Assembly (NCBI GenBank): GCA_026706935.1
Contig: JAPOXV010000026.1
Coordinates: 1,207,721-1,271,720 of the forward strand
From: Gammaproteobacteria bacterium
Lineage (GTDB): Bacteria > Pseudomonadota > Gammaproteobacteria > Pseudomonadales > Azotimanducaceae
Direction of reading: 5' to 3'
DNA length: 64,000 nucleotides
Positions 54,988-63,875 of this stretch are shown here, one piece after another; position 1 is the first letter of the stretch, and every line of letters starts with the position of its first letter. The notes under the pieces are model-generated. The model saw nothing but the letters and a program-made list of their open reading frames with translations. It was not told where the DNA came from and did not search any database. Both the position numbers and the translations under genes were made by a program.

Positions 54988-55019
54988 GGTCGGTGCTATA
55001 TTTCGTTATAGCACCGACC
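54988..55019 (+). repeat. 13-bp perfect inverted repeat after the thiolase gene
   Basis: GGTCGGTGCTATA (54988-55000) and its complement TATAGCACCGACC (55007-55019) flank a TTTCGT loop. No T-run follows, so it is not a standard rho-independent terminator; it may be an mRNA 3'-end stabiliser or a partial terminator ahead of the next gene. Confidence 0.7.
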
Positions 55020-55088
55020 ACTTCAAAGATCCTGCCAAACTTTGATACGGCTGAATTACATGTAAAGGGGGTAAACTTCTCTCCTAAC

Positions 55089-55607
55089 ATGCGACCACAA
55101 TATTTACTCGGCGCTTTAGTCGTCTCCTTTGGCGCGTTTGTCTTCAGCGATGATGATCTATCGTCGACAAAAGACGTGAGCTCTCGAGACCCCGCAACGA
55201 GTGACTCCGTTCAGACAGTTGTACATTCAGCACGTTTAGGAGAAATCGATGCGGATACGCCCGTCTATCGTTCACACACGAACGCTGAGATACGCGATAA
55301 GCTAAATCAAATTCATCTGCTGACTGCATACGAACGTTTGGAATTACTTAAGGAATTGCATCACCGCATCAAGCGTGATGGTGAATTTACGGTCGAAAAA
55401 CATGAGCGTCGCTTTGGTCAAGTAGTCAGCGCTGAACCTGTACCTAATAGCGACGATTCTGAAGAACTCGTACTCGAAGATATTGTGATACATCGCATTA
55501 ATTCGGACGAGGAAGAAATAGAGGCGCCCCGCGACAACGAGGTGCGAAAGTCTCGACCACCAGTTCGAAGACTATCCTCTGGCCGCTCCTATTCCTCGCA
55601 GCAATAG
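55089..55607 (+). CDS. Small exported protein of unknown function
   Basis: About 172 residues from ATG 55089, chosen because it gives a signal peptide (MRPQYLLGALVVSFGAFVFS, cleavage before DDDL); the frame is open further up into the thiolase gene but that part has no support. The mature protein is acidic then ends in a basic tail; a helical segment (TNAEIRDKLNQIHLLTAYER, then LELLKELHHRIKRDGEF) is the only clear structure. No known motif. It precedes the OmpR-type regulator and may be an envelope protein monitored by that two-component system; that is inference. Not recognised. Confidence 0.6.
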   Translation: MRPQYLLGALVVSFGAFVFSDDDLSSTKDVSSRDPATSDSVQTVVHSARLGEIDADTPVYRSHTNAEIRDKLNQIHLLTAYERLELLKELHHRIKRDGEFTVEKHERRFGQVVSAEPVPNSDDSEELVLEDIVIHRINSDEEEIEAPRDNEVRKSRPPVRRLSSGRSYSSQQ

Positions 55608-56334
55608 CCATCAGGCTACACCTGCTGCCCCGAAAGAATATACGGGAGCTCGCGTTTTAGTCGTAGACGACGACGCATACATTCGCGAGTCACTCGCAAC
55701 ACTCTTCACCCGTGAAGGGATGGAGGTAGTTACCGTCGGTAACGCGCGTGGACTTGATCGTGAGCTTTACAAGCGCTCCTTCGACTTGCTGATCCTAGAT
55801 TTAATGTTGCCTGGCGAAGATGGCATGTCGATTGCTAAACGCTTGAAGCAAATTGACGGCATGCCGATAGTCATGCTTTCAGCAAAAGGTAGCGACGATG
55901 ACCGTATTGCGGGATTAGAGATAGGTGCGGATGACTACGTACCAAAACCATTTAATCCCCGTGAACTCTTGGCACGTATGTCGGCGGTGCTTCGACGTTC
56001 TCGTCAAGGTTCGTCACTCGAACACGATCGCGTGCATAAGTTCGGACCGTTTGAGTTGAACATGCGCATAAAAGAACTCCGAAAGGACGGAGATCTGGTC
56101 GGCCTTACATCAGCAGATATTGAGTTACTGGCATTGTTCGTCACTGAGCCATTTCGGGTGCTCGATCGCGAGTTCATCTATACTCGACTTACGGGTAGTC
56201 ACCAAATGCCTGCTGGTCGAAATGTCGATGTGCGAGTTACACGGCTGCGCAGCAAAATCGAAGTTAACCCAAACGATCCAAAATATATTAAGACCGTTTG
56301 GGGTAAGGGATACATGTTTCGCCCAGACGCCTAA
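55579..56334 (+). CDS. ompR: OmpR/PhoB-family response regulator (non-canonical start)
   Basis: Receiver domain starts at about 55654 with VLVVDDDAYIRESLATLF (acidic pocket), phospho-acceptor Asp in LLILDLMLPGEDG, Thr/Ser site in VMLSAKGSDDD, Lys in GADDYVPKPFNPRELLAR; then a winged-helix DNA-binding domain (LTSADIELLALFVTEPFRVL to VDVRVTRLRSKIEVNP and VWGKGYMF). Between the in-frame stop at 55519-55521 and the receiver there is no ATG, GTG or TTG; CTG 55579 and ATT 55591 are the only usable near-cognates, so this start is provisional. ATG 55720 would cut off the first beta strand and the acidic pocket. Partner of the histidine kinase 5 bp downstream. Cytoplasmic. Confidence 0.8.
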   Translation: MAAPIPRSNSHQATPAAPKEYTGARVLVVDDDAYIRESLATLFTREGMEVVTVGNARGLDRELYKRSFDLLILDLMLPGEDGMSIAKRLKQIDGMPIVMLSAKGSDDDRIAGLEIGADDYVPKPFNPRELLARMSAVLRRSRQGSSLEHDRVHKFGPFELNMRIKELRKDGDLVGLTSADIELLALFVTEPFRVLDREFIYTRLTGSHQMPAGRNVDVRVTRLRSKIEVNPNDPKYIKTVWGKGYMFRPDA

Positions 56335-56339
56335 TCGGC

Positions 56340-57674
56340 GTGATTGAATTCCGCGGGTCGCTTTTGACCCGTACGACTGCGGTATTTGCGTTAGCTGCTA
56401 CAGCGATTCTGGCATCAGCCCTAGTCTCGATTAACGCGTTGATCGTAGAGCCACTCATGCAACGAGCGGCAAACAATCAAGCGGCGATCATCGAATTAGC
56501 GGCAGACACATATTTTGAACTTCCTGCTGATCGACGAGCCGAGTTCGAATTGCAAATGCTCGTTGACCATGACTTGTTGGTCAGTACGATCAAACAAGAT
56601 ATGCCCCGTGCAGTATTGGATGCTAGTTATTTTTCGATTCTACGTGACGCGCTCGTCGACCGGTACGAAGCGGAGATATCGTTCTACGACGACGGGGAAA
56701 ACTATTGGGTCAATCTGCCTAATCCGACGGCTGGTCCGCTCGAACTCCAAATTGGGTTCTCTTCTGAGCTACCGTATCTAACACAGCAAATTGTCGGCTT
56801 TGCAGTCGTGATCGTCGCGGCGATCATCGTTATGCTCGCTTCGTATGTCGCTGTCAGGCGTATCGCGCGTCCTCTGCAACGGGCTTCCAATGCGACGGAG
56901 CGATTTCGGAGTCGAACTTCATTTGAGTCAATTCCCGTCGAAGGCCCCAGGGAAATTCGCACACTCACCGCAAACCTCAATCAGATGTATGAAGAAATCA
57001 CTGCATTACTTGAGAATCGCACCGCGCTACTTGCTGGAATCTCGCACGACATCCGGACACCTTTAACAAGAATGCGCCTCGCGCTTGAGATTAATCGCGA
57101 GGAACTTGGTGATGGCGTCGCCGATCAATTGTCAAACGATCTTTCGCAGATGGATGAGCTCGTTGAGAATGCGCTCGAATATGCTAGAGGTACGCAGGAA
57201 TCTCCGGAGCGTGTACCGTTTCATTCCTTCTTTACATCATTGGTTGACGGCATTGTTGCCGATATTCGAATTGATTGGGAAGGCACACGGCAATTTGAGC
57301 TTGAATTGGCACCGAGCGCATTCAGTCGAGTGGTCACGAATCTTGTTTTGAATGCAATCGAACACGCAGATGACGTTTCGGTATTCGTTGAAGTTGATGA
57401 GGAGCGAGTTGCCATCCATGTACGAGACCGCGGAAGTGGTATACCGGCAGAAGAACGAACCAAAGTTTTTCGGCCGTTCTATCGAATGGACAGCGCACGA
57501 GGTGGTGAATTTCGTCATAGCGGCTTAGGCTTGGCGATTGTCAAACAGCTATGTGACAACTTCGGATGGTCGGTCAGCATCGGTGAAAACAAAGGAGGTG
57601 GAACCGATGTTTGTGTGTCGATTACGAGGTCTCATTCAACCGAGGCGGTTCACGTTTCGAGTGCATCGAGCTAA
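56340..57674 (+). CDS. envZ: EnvZ-like sensor histidine kinase
   Basis: 444 residues from GTG 56340. Membrane helix near residues 12-35 (FALAATAILASALVSINALI), periplasmic sensor part to about 155, second helix IVGFAVVIVAAIIVMLASYV, HAMP (RRIARPLQRASNATERF), H-box ISHDIRTPLTRMRLALEIN with the phosphorylated His, N-box VVTNLVLNAIEHAD, G1 VRDRGSGIPAEER and G2 HSGLGLAIVKQLC. Autophosphorylates and transfers to the OmpR-type regulator upstream. Signal unknown; in E. coli the homologue senses osmolarity. Confidence 0.9.
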   Translation: MIEFRGSLLTRTTAVFALAATAILASALVSINALIVEPLMQRAANNQAAIIELAADTYFELPADRRAEFELQMLVDHDLLVSTIKQDMPRAVLDASYFSILRDALVDRYEAEISFYDDGENYWVNLPNPTAGPLELQIGFSSELPYLTQQIVGFAVVIVAAIIVMLASYVAVRRIARPLQRASNATERFRSRTSFESIPVEGPREIRTLTANLNQMYEEITALLENRTALLAGISHDIRTPLTRMRLALEINREELGDGVADQLSNDLSQMDELVENALEYARGTQESPERVPFHSFFTSLVDGIVADIRIDWEGTRQFELELAPSAFSRVVTNLVLNAIEHADDVSVFVEVDEERVAIHVRDRGSGIPAEERTKVFRPFYRMDSARGGEFRHSGLGLAIVKQLCDNFGWSVSIGENKGGGTDVCVSITRSHSTEAVHVSSASS

Positions 57675-57705
57675 CTAAAATCCGCCGTTCTCAGCGGTGG
57701 CCAGT

Positions 57706-58482
57706 ATGGATTACAACCAAATCAGTCTTGAAATCGATGCGCCTATGGCATTGATTACGATCAATCGGGCTGAAAAACACAACGCGATTTCGCTTGAGAC
57801 GCTCGCCGAACTCCAACATGCCGTCGCTGCTGCAGAGCGCGAAGTGAGTGTACGTACCGTGACTGTCACCGGTGCGGGTGGTCGGGCATTCGCAAGTGGA
57901 TCAGATCTGAGCGAAGTCAAGGATCGCGACTTCAAGAAAGCACTCGAACCCATCGTCCAAGGACTAGCTGATCAATTGGAACGGTTATCGAAACCCACCA
58001 TTGCTGCGATTGATGGAATCTGTATGGGTGGCGGCTTAGAAGTTGCGTTGGGGTGCGACTTACGCATCGCCACGCCAAAATCGAGATTTGCAACACCAGA
58101 AGGCAAGCTTGGCATCATTCCTGGAGGAGGTGCAACTGCTCGGTTACCTCGTATTGTTGGTCGAGGCTGGGGTATGGAAATGTTGTTGATGGGTGAGCCA
58201 ATTACCGCAGAACGCGCATTCGCAATTGGTCTCATTACGCGAATTGTTGAATCAGACAATCTCATTGACGAAGCAAGGTCAATGAGTGAACACATCGCGG
58301 AATTCGCGCCGTTTGTTCCCCAAGCGATGAAAATGATGGTGAATTTCGGCATGGAAGCGAGCACCGCTGGCGCGCAAATGCTCGAAAAATACGCACAAGG
58401 AGCACTCGTTCAAACAGACGATGCAAAAGAAGGTATCAGGGCATTTCTTGAGAAAAGAAAGCCAAAGTTCAAAGGCAGCTAA
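57706..58482 (+). CDS. Enoyl-CoA hydratase/isomerase (crotonase) family
   Basis: About 258 residues from ATG 57706 (GTG 57697 also possible). Oxyanion-hole segments GAGGRAFASGSDLSEVK and GICMGGGLEVALGCDLRIA, then EGKLGIIPGGGATARLPRIV; the second acid is Gly-Gly context as in crotonases that hydrate short enoyl-CoA. C-terminal ITAERAFAIGLITRIV is standard. Likely part of acyl-CoA breakdown together with the MaoC-type genes that follow. Cytoplasmic. Confidence 0.9.
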   Translation: MDYNQISLEIDAPMALITINRAEKHNAISLETLAELQHAVAAAEREVSVRTVTVTGAGGRAFASGSDLSEVKDRDFKKALEPIVQGLADQLERLSKPTIAAIDGICMGGGLEVALGCDLRIATPKSRFATPEGKLGIIPGGGATARLPRIVGRGWGMEMLLMGEPITAERAFAIGLITRIVESDNLIDEARSMSEHIAEFAPFVPQAMKMMVNFGMEASTAGAQMLEKYAQGALVQTDDAKEGIRAFLEKRKPKFKGS

Positions 58483-58539
58483 CGAAGACTAGAACAGTTC
58501 TCTCGATACAAAGTCCATCTACTCGAATAAGGAGGAAAT

Positions 58540-59085
58540 ATGGCAGTCGATAAATTCTCGATTGAAGCGAGTCACATCATGATGTTCGCTCGTTCAATCG
58601 GTGATGACAATCAAATTTACTACGACAATGAATACGCTGAAAACGCAGAACCGGGAGCCATCATTGCACCGCCGACGTTTGTTCAGGCTAGTGCACAGTT
58701 CGATGCAACCTACGGTCTACGGCCGAGAATGGACGGTATTGGGTGGATGGGTTCAGGATCAAATCCCACCAGCGCGATTCGACGTGAAGAACCCAAGAGC
58801 GACGAAAGTAGCTCAGGCGATGGCGAGAGTAGCGGACAACGTCGGGGTGGTGGCGGTGGCGGCTTGCACGCCGAACAACGCTACGTCTATCATCGACATC
58901 CGAGAGTAGGGGATGTATTGACTGCGTCGTCGCGACCAGGTGAATCTTGGGAACGAGTTGGACGTCGCTCAGGAAAACTGGTATTTCGAGAATCGATAAC
59001 GGAATATCGTGATCAGAACGGTGAATTGGTCGTCACTGCGACAAGCGTTGGCGTATCGACCGAACGACCTGTCGATCAAAGCTAG
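58540..59085 (+). CDS. MaoC-like N-terminal/FAS1-like dehydratase-domain protein
   Basis: 181 residues with ribosome binding site GGAGGA. Hotdog domain visible in HIMMFARSIGDDNQIYYDNE, AENAEPGAIIAPPTFVQAS, HAEQRYVYHRHPRVGDVLTA and RESITEYRDQNGELVVTATS. A flexible Ser/Glu/Gly-rich insertion (about residues 88-112, ending GGGGGG) interrupts the fold. The hydratase His/Asp motif typical of the active half is not visible here, so this is probably the non-catalytic or substrate-binding partner of the next MaoC gene, 9 bp downstream, as in the ChsH1/ChsH2-type two-subunit hydratases. Cytoplasmic. Confidence 0.85.
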   Translation: MAVDKFSIEASHIMMFARSIGDDNQIYYDNEYAENAEPGAIIAPPTFVQASAQFDATYGLRPRMDGIGWMGSGSNPTSAIRREEPKSDESSSGDGESSGQRRGGGGGGLHAEQRYVYHRHPRVGDVLTASSRPGESWERVGRRSGKLVFRESITEYRDQNGELVVTATSVGVSTERPVDQS

Positions 59086-59094
59086 GGGTACGAC

Positions 59095-59502
59095 ATGGCA
59101 TTGAAAGCAAGTGAATTAAGCGTTGGCGATACCTACACCGAAACAGTCGTCGAGGATCTAAAACGCACGCAAATCGTGATGTACGCGGGCGCATCTGGCG
59201 ACTACAACCCAGTCCACACGGACGAACCGTTCGCGACAAAGGTTGCGGGTTATCCGACCGTGTTCGCGCACGGAATGCTGACGATGGGGCTAACTGGACG
59301 CATGTTGACGAACTACGTCGGCGATGGCCGGCTGACAGAATTCGGTGTTCGATTCACGAGTCAGGTATTCCCGGGCGATACGCTGCAGTCAACCGCTACC
59401 GTTGAATCAATTGAAGACGGAAAGGTCAATCTCTCCGTTTCTACAACGAATCAGGACGGTGTAGAGGTAGCAAAGGGCACTGCACAAGCTCGAGTCGATT
59501 AA
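59095..59502 (+). CDS. MaoC-family dehydratase ((R)-specific enoyl-CoA hydratase type)
   Basis: 135 residues. Catalytic Asp-x4-His in ASGDYNPVHTDEPFA, then VFAHGMLTMGLTGRMLTNYV and FGVRFTSQVFPGDTL, the usual hotdog core. Adds water to enoyl-CoA. It follows the larger FAS1-like dehydratase protein and probably forms a heteromer with it. Ends before a strong bidirectional terminator. Cytoplasmic. Confidence 0.9.
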   Translation: MALKASELSVGDTYTETVVEDLKRTQIVMYAGASGDYNPVHTDEPFATKVAGYPTVFAHGMLTMGLTGRMLTNYVGDGRLTEFGVRFTSQVFPGDTLQSTATVESIEDGKVNLSVSTTNQDGVEVAKGTAQARVD

Positions 59503-59517
59503 CGTTCAGATAAATAG

Positions 59518-59546
59518 AAAAAAGCCGCGCCAACTGCGGCTTTTTT
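59518..59546 (+). terminator. Rho-independent terminator, works in both directions
   Basis: An A-run, AGCCGC, a 7-base loop GCCAACT, GCGGCT and a T-run. The A/T flanks allow termination of the MaoC transcript on the plus strand and of the SDR transcript on the minus strand. Confidence 0.93.
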
Positions 59547-59621
59547 CTTTGGTGCTGCTAATGTATAGGCGGTTTACGTGTAAGAAGAGCCGGAATATCA
59601 AATGAGGTTCTCACGGTCGAT

Positions 59622-60344
59622 TTACCACTTTTCGAGTGACGTACGCACGTCGACCTCAAAAGTCCACGCACGACGTGGTTGATCGAATAGGTATTCATAG
59701 GCATCAACGATTCCCTGAAGGTCAATCAATCCTGCCTCACCAACTTGCTCTGCATACTGGGGAATGCCCTTGATGATCTTGTCGCCGCCTATCGGACCGT
59801 CGATGACCACGTGACCTACATGGATGCCGTCTGGTCCACATTCTTTTGCCAGTGCTTGAGCCATCAACCTTAATGCGCCTTTGCCTGAATTGAACGCGCC
59901 GAAGTTTGCACGACCGCGCATAGATGCACTTGCACCGGTAAAAAGCAACGTACCGCCGTTAGGCGACATCCGATTCACAACTTCTTGAGCGAAGAGGAAA
60001 CCACCGAAACAGCAAGTTCGCCAACTTGCTTCAAAATAATCGGGGTTCATGTCGACAATCCGACCAGGCGTGTTGTTACCGACGTTGTAAATCGCGAGTG
60101 TCAGTTCGTTCTCATCGGCAGTTGCCAGATCGAATAGCGAAGAAATAGACTCTGGCTCGCGCGCGTCAGTTGCTACGCCAATAGCGTCGTTACCTTGCTC
60201 CTGGATGTGCGCGGCGACTGCGTCGACGCTTGATTGAGTTCTACCCGCAATATAAGTACGGAGACCTCGTTGAGCGAAGCGCACACCAAGTTGAGCGCCT
60301 AAACCATTTAGAGGTCCGACGCCAATGACAATTGCTGTCTTCAT
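59622..60344 (-). CDS. Short-chain dehydrogenase/reductase family protein with Tyr-to-Phe change
   Basis: 240 residues. Rossmann start TAIVIGVGPLNGLGAQLGVR is altered from the usual TGxxxGxG, NN-A-G position is YNVGNNTPGR, catalytic Ser in FTGASASMRG, but the catalytic Tyr-x3-Lys reads FNSGK, so the Tyr is Phe. Loss of the general acid suggests either an altered mechanism or a non-catalytic role. Encoded 14 bp downstream of the esterase on the same strand. Cytoplasmic. Confidence 0.85.
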   Translation of the reverse strand: MKTAIVIGVGPLNGLGAQLGVRFAQRGLRTYIAGRTQSSVDAVAAHIQEQGNDAIGVATDAREPESISSLFDLATADENELTLAIYNVGNNTPGRIVDMNPDYFEASWRTCCFGGFLFAQEVVNRMSPNGGTLLFTGASASMRGRANFGAFNSGKGALRLMAQALAKECGPDGIHVGHVVIDGPIGGDKIIKGIPQYAEQVGEAGLIDLQGIVDAYEYLFDQPRRAWTFEVDVRTSLEKW

Positions 60345-60358
60345 TTTTTAGTTAACCA

Positions 60359-61288
60359 TTAGCGATTGAACGCGCTTTGAAGTGCCGCGCACGCATCGTC
60401 CATTGCGATGCGAGTTGGCGGAACAGTATCAAAGTGAGAGAAGAATCCATGAATGAAGCCTTCGTAACAATGCGACTGGGTATCAACGCCTGCCGCATCG
60501 AGTGCGTCAGCATACTGAAGTCCTTCGTCTCGAAGTGGATCGAACTCAGCAACTTGCACGAGTGCTGGGGGTAGATTGGAAAGGTCAGATGCGCAGAGGG
60601 GAGACGCGTAAGGATTAGATCGGTCTCCTTCCTCAGCGTAGTGGTTCCAAAACCAGTGCATCGAGTCTGAAGTGAGCATATAGCCTTCAGCGTTGTCGTG
60701 GTAAGAGTCTGTTTCGAAAACGCTACCGTTCGTGACAGGGTACACGAGCAATTGGAAAACGAGGGACGGACCGCCTTGGTCGCGTGCCATTTGCGCAACT
60801 ACGGCGGCTAGATTTCCACCTGCACTGTCACCAGCCACCGCGAGTCTCGTTGGGTCAGCATTGAGTTGAGTGGCGTTCTCGTGCGTCCATACCGTTGCGT
60901 CGTAACTATCCTCCGCAGCGGCCGGAAATCGATGTTCTGGCGCGAGTCGGTAATCGACAGCAACAACGACACATCCGACTTGTGTACACACTTGACGGGA
61001 CTGCGCGTCGACAGTCTCTAGATCACCGATGACCCACCCACCACCGTGAAACATCATTGTGACGGGGAATGGACCAGTACCGATCGGTGTATAGACTCGA
61101 ATCGGAATCGATCCGTTTCTACCTTCGATCGCGCGTTCTTCGACGTTGCCAACAGAAATATCGGGCCGCGTGGGTTGGGCTACGCGGAACATAGCGCGCG
61201 CTGCTTCGATCGGCATTTCGGTCAGTGGCGGTGCGTCGGCTTCAGCTAATTGGTCAAGCAGCGCACGATATTCCGTCAGTAGTGGCAC
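60359..61288 (-). CDS. Alpha/beta hydrolase of the hormone-sensitive-lipase (esterase) family
   Basis: 309 residues. Oxyanion motif MMFHGGGWVIGDLETVD, DYRLAPEHRFPAA, nucleophile elbow AVAGDSAGGNLAAVVA (Ser), acid in EFDPLRDEGLQYADAL and His in YEGFIHGFFSHFD. Hydrolyses short-chain carboxyl esters. No signal peptide, so cytoplasmic. It is followed by the SDR gene with 14 bp spacing, likely one transcript. Confidence 0.92.
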   Translation of the reverse strand: MPLLTEYRALLDQLAEADAPPLTEMPIEAARAMFRVAQPTRPDISVGNVEERAIEGRNGSIPIRVYTPIGTGPFPVTMMFHGGGWVIGDLETVDAQSRQVCTQVGCVVVAVDYRLAPEHRFPAAAEDSYDATVWTHENATQLNADPTRLAVAGDSAGGNLAAVVAQMARDQGGPSLVFQLLVYPVTNGSVFETDSYHDNAEGYMLTSDSMHWFWNHYAEEGDRSNPYASPLCASDLSNLPPALVQVAEFDPLRDEGLQYADALDAAGVDTQSHCYEGFIHGFFSHFDTVPPTRIAMDDACAALQSAFNR

Positions 61289-61399
61289 TAGGTCGCCCTA
61301 ACAGTTCAAAACGAGCGATTATCCATGCGTCTTGCTGTTGGTGATCAATACTGTCTTCAAAACCGATGACGAAATTGGTTTTAAGTAATGGCGGTTTTC

Positions 61400-63532
61400 C
61401 TAAAAGTTCATATCGAACATGTGGCTGTATTTCAACACGATTGAGCGCCGATTAGATGCGTCCGCAAATCTGCCATCGTCCACCTCGCTATACACGAGAT
61501 AAAACCCCGTACTGGCGGACCTTAACCAAGCGAAACGAACATTGGTCGATAGGATGTCATCAGCATCGTTATATTGCAGCCTCGCTGAGAGTGTTACTCT
61601 GGGTGTGAATGCAGCACGAAACCCGATGCTCGCCAGGGAGAAGTCGAAAGGTTCATCGAGATTTGGAAAATCCACTTCACTGAAGTTGTATGAGACCGAC
61701 ATATTGAAGTGCTCGCTAAACGTGTAGTTTGACCAGAGTCCGACGCCTGTTCGATCACCTTGATAGAAACCACCGACTCTGAATTGACCGCCAATTCCAA
61801 ATGGTCGATCGAACGGGCTATTTACAACGATGTTCAATTCTGGGTTTTCGTAATTACCCGGAAGAACCTCCTCGCCTGCGATCCGAAACGGATACCGAAC
61901 GCCTTCTTCAGCGAAGTTGAACGCTGTTCTAAAGTTAGCCCCGTTTTGCCAAATGAAATTGCTCTCGAGTTGAAGGTACCCGCTTTCTTTGAATCCATCA
62001 AAATCCCAATATGCGGTGTATATACCTCCCGGTCGCCAGTCACGCAGTCCGCGTTTACCATTCATGAGAACGTTCCGTTGCGATGCGACATGGATTTTTC
62101 TTGAATTGCGACGTTGTACGAAGCCCATGGCAGGATTAAAACCAGCGCCGACTTCGTGATAGCTAGCGCTCGATCGCCATTTTGGTGCGTTATAGCTGCC
62201 GTATAGTGCGTATGTGTACTCGTCGTCGCGTCCGATGCCATCGTTCGCATGTGATGTGGCGATGAACGAACGAATTTCAGCGTACTCGCCGAATCCCCAC
62301 TGCAAATCGCCAGCGAACGTCTGAGATTGGTAATCACCGGAATCTCGATTCGTTGCAAGAAAACCAAATTTGGATCGATTCGTAAGTGTTCGACTGTACC
62401 GTGCTATGGCGAAATCCTCCGATCCCGCGGCAAATGCACTGTCGGCGCGTAAGTACATCAATCCGATTTCGTCTTGGCGTCCTATATGGCCTGCCAGTTT
62501 GACGCCACCGTCCATGGGTAAGCGCGTGCCGTCACGCGCAATACCGATACGGCGACTATGGAATACGAGCGTCTCTTGAGGTACGCCGATCGTGAACAAT
62601 GAACTGTTTTCGAGAAAAAACGGTCGCGTTTCTGGAAAGAAGAGACTGAAACGACCCGTGTTTATCTGCAATTGATCTGACTCGACCTGGGCGAAGTCCG
62701 TGTTGTACGTTGCCGTAAAGTTGAGTGTTGGGGTCAATGAATACAGCACGTCGAATCCGTTGTCCGAACGGTCGACCAGGTCCGCATCTACTCCTTCACC
62801 GCGTGAGGCGATAAGGTAGGGATTGAATCGGACGTTCCGTTTGGACGGTGGCGGTTTGATGTTCTCGATGATGCCTGATAAGCCTAGTCGCCAAACCGAG
62901 AATTGGCGCGGCACCGGAGCCCATATGGAGCTTTCGTTGCGATTTCTGACGTATCTGCTGAAGTTCATACCCCACTTCTGTACGTCTTGCCTTGGGTACT
63001 GGAGCGAAGTGAACGGAATAACCATCTCGACACTCCAGTTGTCGTCATTAACCTTCGCTTCAGCTTCCCAAACGGTGGACCAGTTCCAGTTTGTGTTTCC
63101 GTTGAATAGCGATGCATCCCACTCGACACCCGTTTGATTGGTCGAAAATACCACGCCACTTATCTCACTCTGATACGGATCGATGACGACCACGACGCCA
63201 TCGGATTCCCATCCATTACTTGACGGTGCCATATCGTCTACGTCGTCGTCGACAATGAATGCAATATGTAACGCGTCGTCCGTGTAGCCCACGAAGACTT
63301 TCGTCGCCAACGTCGCTGCGTCACCATGATTGGGGATTAGCTGCGTGAAGTCTGTTAAAGCTGGAAGCCCATCCCACGCAGGATCGCCTTCAACTATGCC
63401 GTCAAAAACGGGAGCGATAGCTAGATAGGTCGCATGTGCATGAGGTCTCGCAACTGTGTCTTCATTTGCAAACACCACACCAGTACCTATGGCGCACATC
63501 AATAGTAAGACGACTACAGGAAACTGTCTCAT
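61400..63532 (-). CDS. DUF5916-type outer-membrane protein with N-terminal CBM9-like domain
   Basis: About 710 residues from ATG 63532, chosen because a good signal peptide follows (MRQFPVVVLLLMCAIGTGVV with FANED); the frame is open for 41 more codons upstream without support. Residues about 30-200 form a carbohydrate-binding-module-family-9-like beta-sandwich (DGIVEGDPAWDGLPALTDF; VFVGYTDDALHIAFIVDDD; WESDGVVVVIDPYQSE). The rest is the DUF5916 barrel-like region (FNPYLIASRGEGVDAD, SLTPTLNFTATYNTDFAQVE with FPETRPFFLENSS) and ends with SHMFDMNF. Function not established; relatives occur next to degradation or uptake genes. Confidence 0.87.
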   Translation of the reverse strand: MRQFPVVVLLLMCAIGTGVVFANEDTVARPHAHATYLAIAPVFDGIVEGDPAWDGLPALTDFTQLIPNHGDAATLATKVFVGYTDDALHIAFIVDDDVDDMAPSSNGWESDGVVVVIDPYQSEISGVVFSTNQTGVEWDASLFNGNTNWNWSTVWEAEAKVNDDNWSVEMVIPFTSLQYPRQDVQKWGMNFSRYVRNRNESSIWAPVPRQFSVWRLGLSGIIENIKPPPSKRNVRFNPYLIASRGEGVDADLVDRSDNGFDVLYSLTPTLNFTATYNTDFAQVESDQLQINTGRFSLFFPETRPFFLENSSLFTIGVPQETLVFHSRRIGIARDGTRLPMDGGVKLAGHIGRQDEIGLMYLRADSAFAAGSEDFAIARYSRTLTNRSKFGFLATNRDSGDYQSQTFAGDLQWGFGEYAEIRSFIATSHANDGIGRDDEYTYALYGSYNAPKWRSSASYHEVGAGFNPAMGFVQRRNSRKIHVASQRNVLMNGKRGLRDWRPGGIYTAYWDFDGFKESGYLQLESNFIWQNGANFRTAFNFAEEGVRYPFRIAGEEVLPGNYENPELNIVVNSPFDRPFGIGGQFRVGGFYQGDRTGVGLWSNYTFSEHFNMSVSYNFSEVDFPNLDEPFDFSLASIGFRAAFTPRVTLSARLQYNDADDILSTNVRFAWLRSASTGFYLVYSEVDDGRFADASNRRSIVLKYSHMFDMNF

Positions 63533-63875
63533 AGCTCTCGGATTTCTCCTAAAAGATGCGCTTTGACTTTGTGTATGAACTCGAACGATCGCAGGATGAA
63601 GACAAACGTCAACACTTGCGTTCTGATTAGAGACGGATAAAAGTAGGTTGAGCAAAGTTTGGCAATGTTAAGACGTTCGGGCTTCTCTTGGTGCCTTTCC
63701 GATGGCTGCGTTTTGGTGTAGTTAGCTCGCAGATACCGATTGCGCTGACTGCATTCGGTCTAATATTAAAACGGGTCGAGCCTCGAAATTGAGTATCGAA
63801 GCGATGTTCGAAGTTTCAATCTAACGAGGTGCGCCTCGCGTTTGAACACGCACGCACGATTAGAGGAGATTTCAG
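63533..63875. other. Divergent intergenic region
   Basis: About 340 bp between the DUF5916-type gene (minus) and the next gene (plus). It must hold both promoters; no clear -35/-10 pair, hairpin or repeat was recognised. Ribosome binding site AGAGGAG lies before the plus-strand start. Confidence 0.4.

Noticed and set aside
54903-55088. N-terminal extension of the small exported protein into the thiolase gene
   Set aside because: It overlaps conserved thiolase coding sequence in another frame and hides the signal peptide that starts at 55089.
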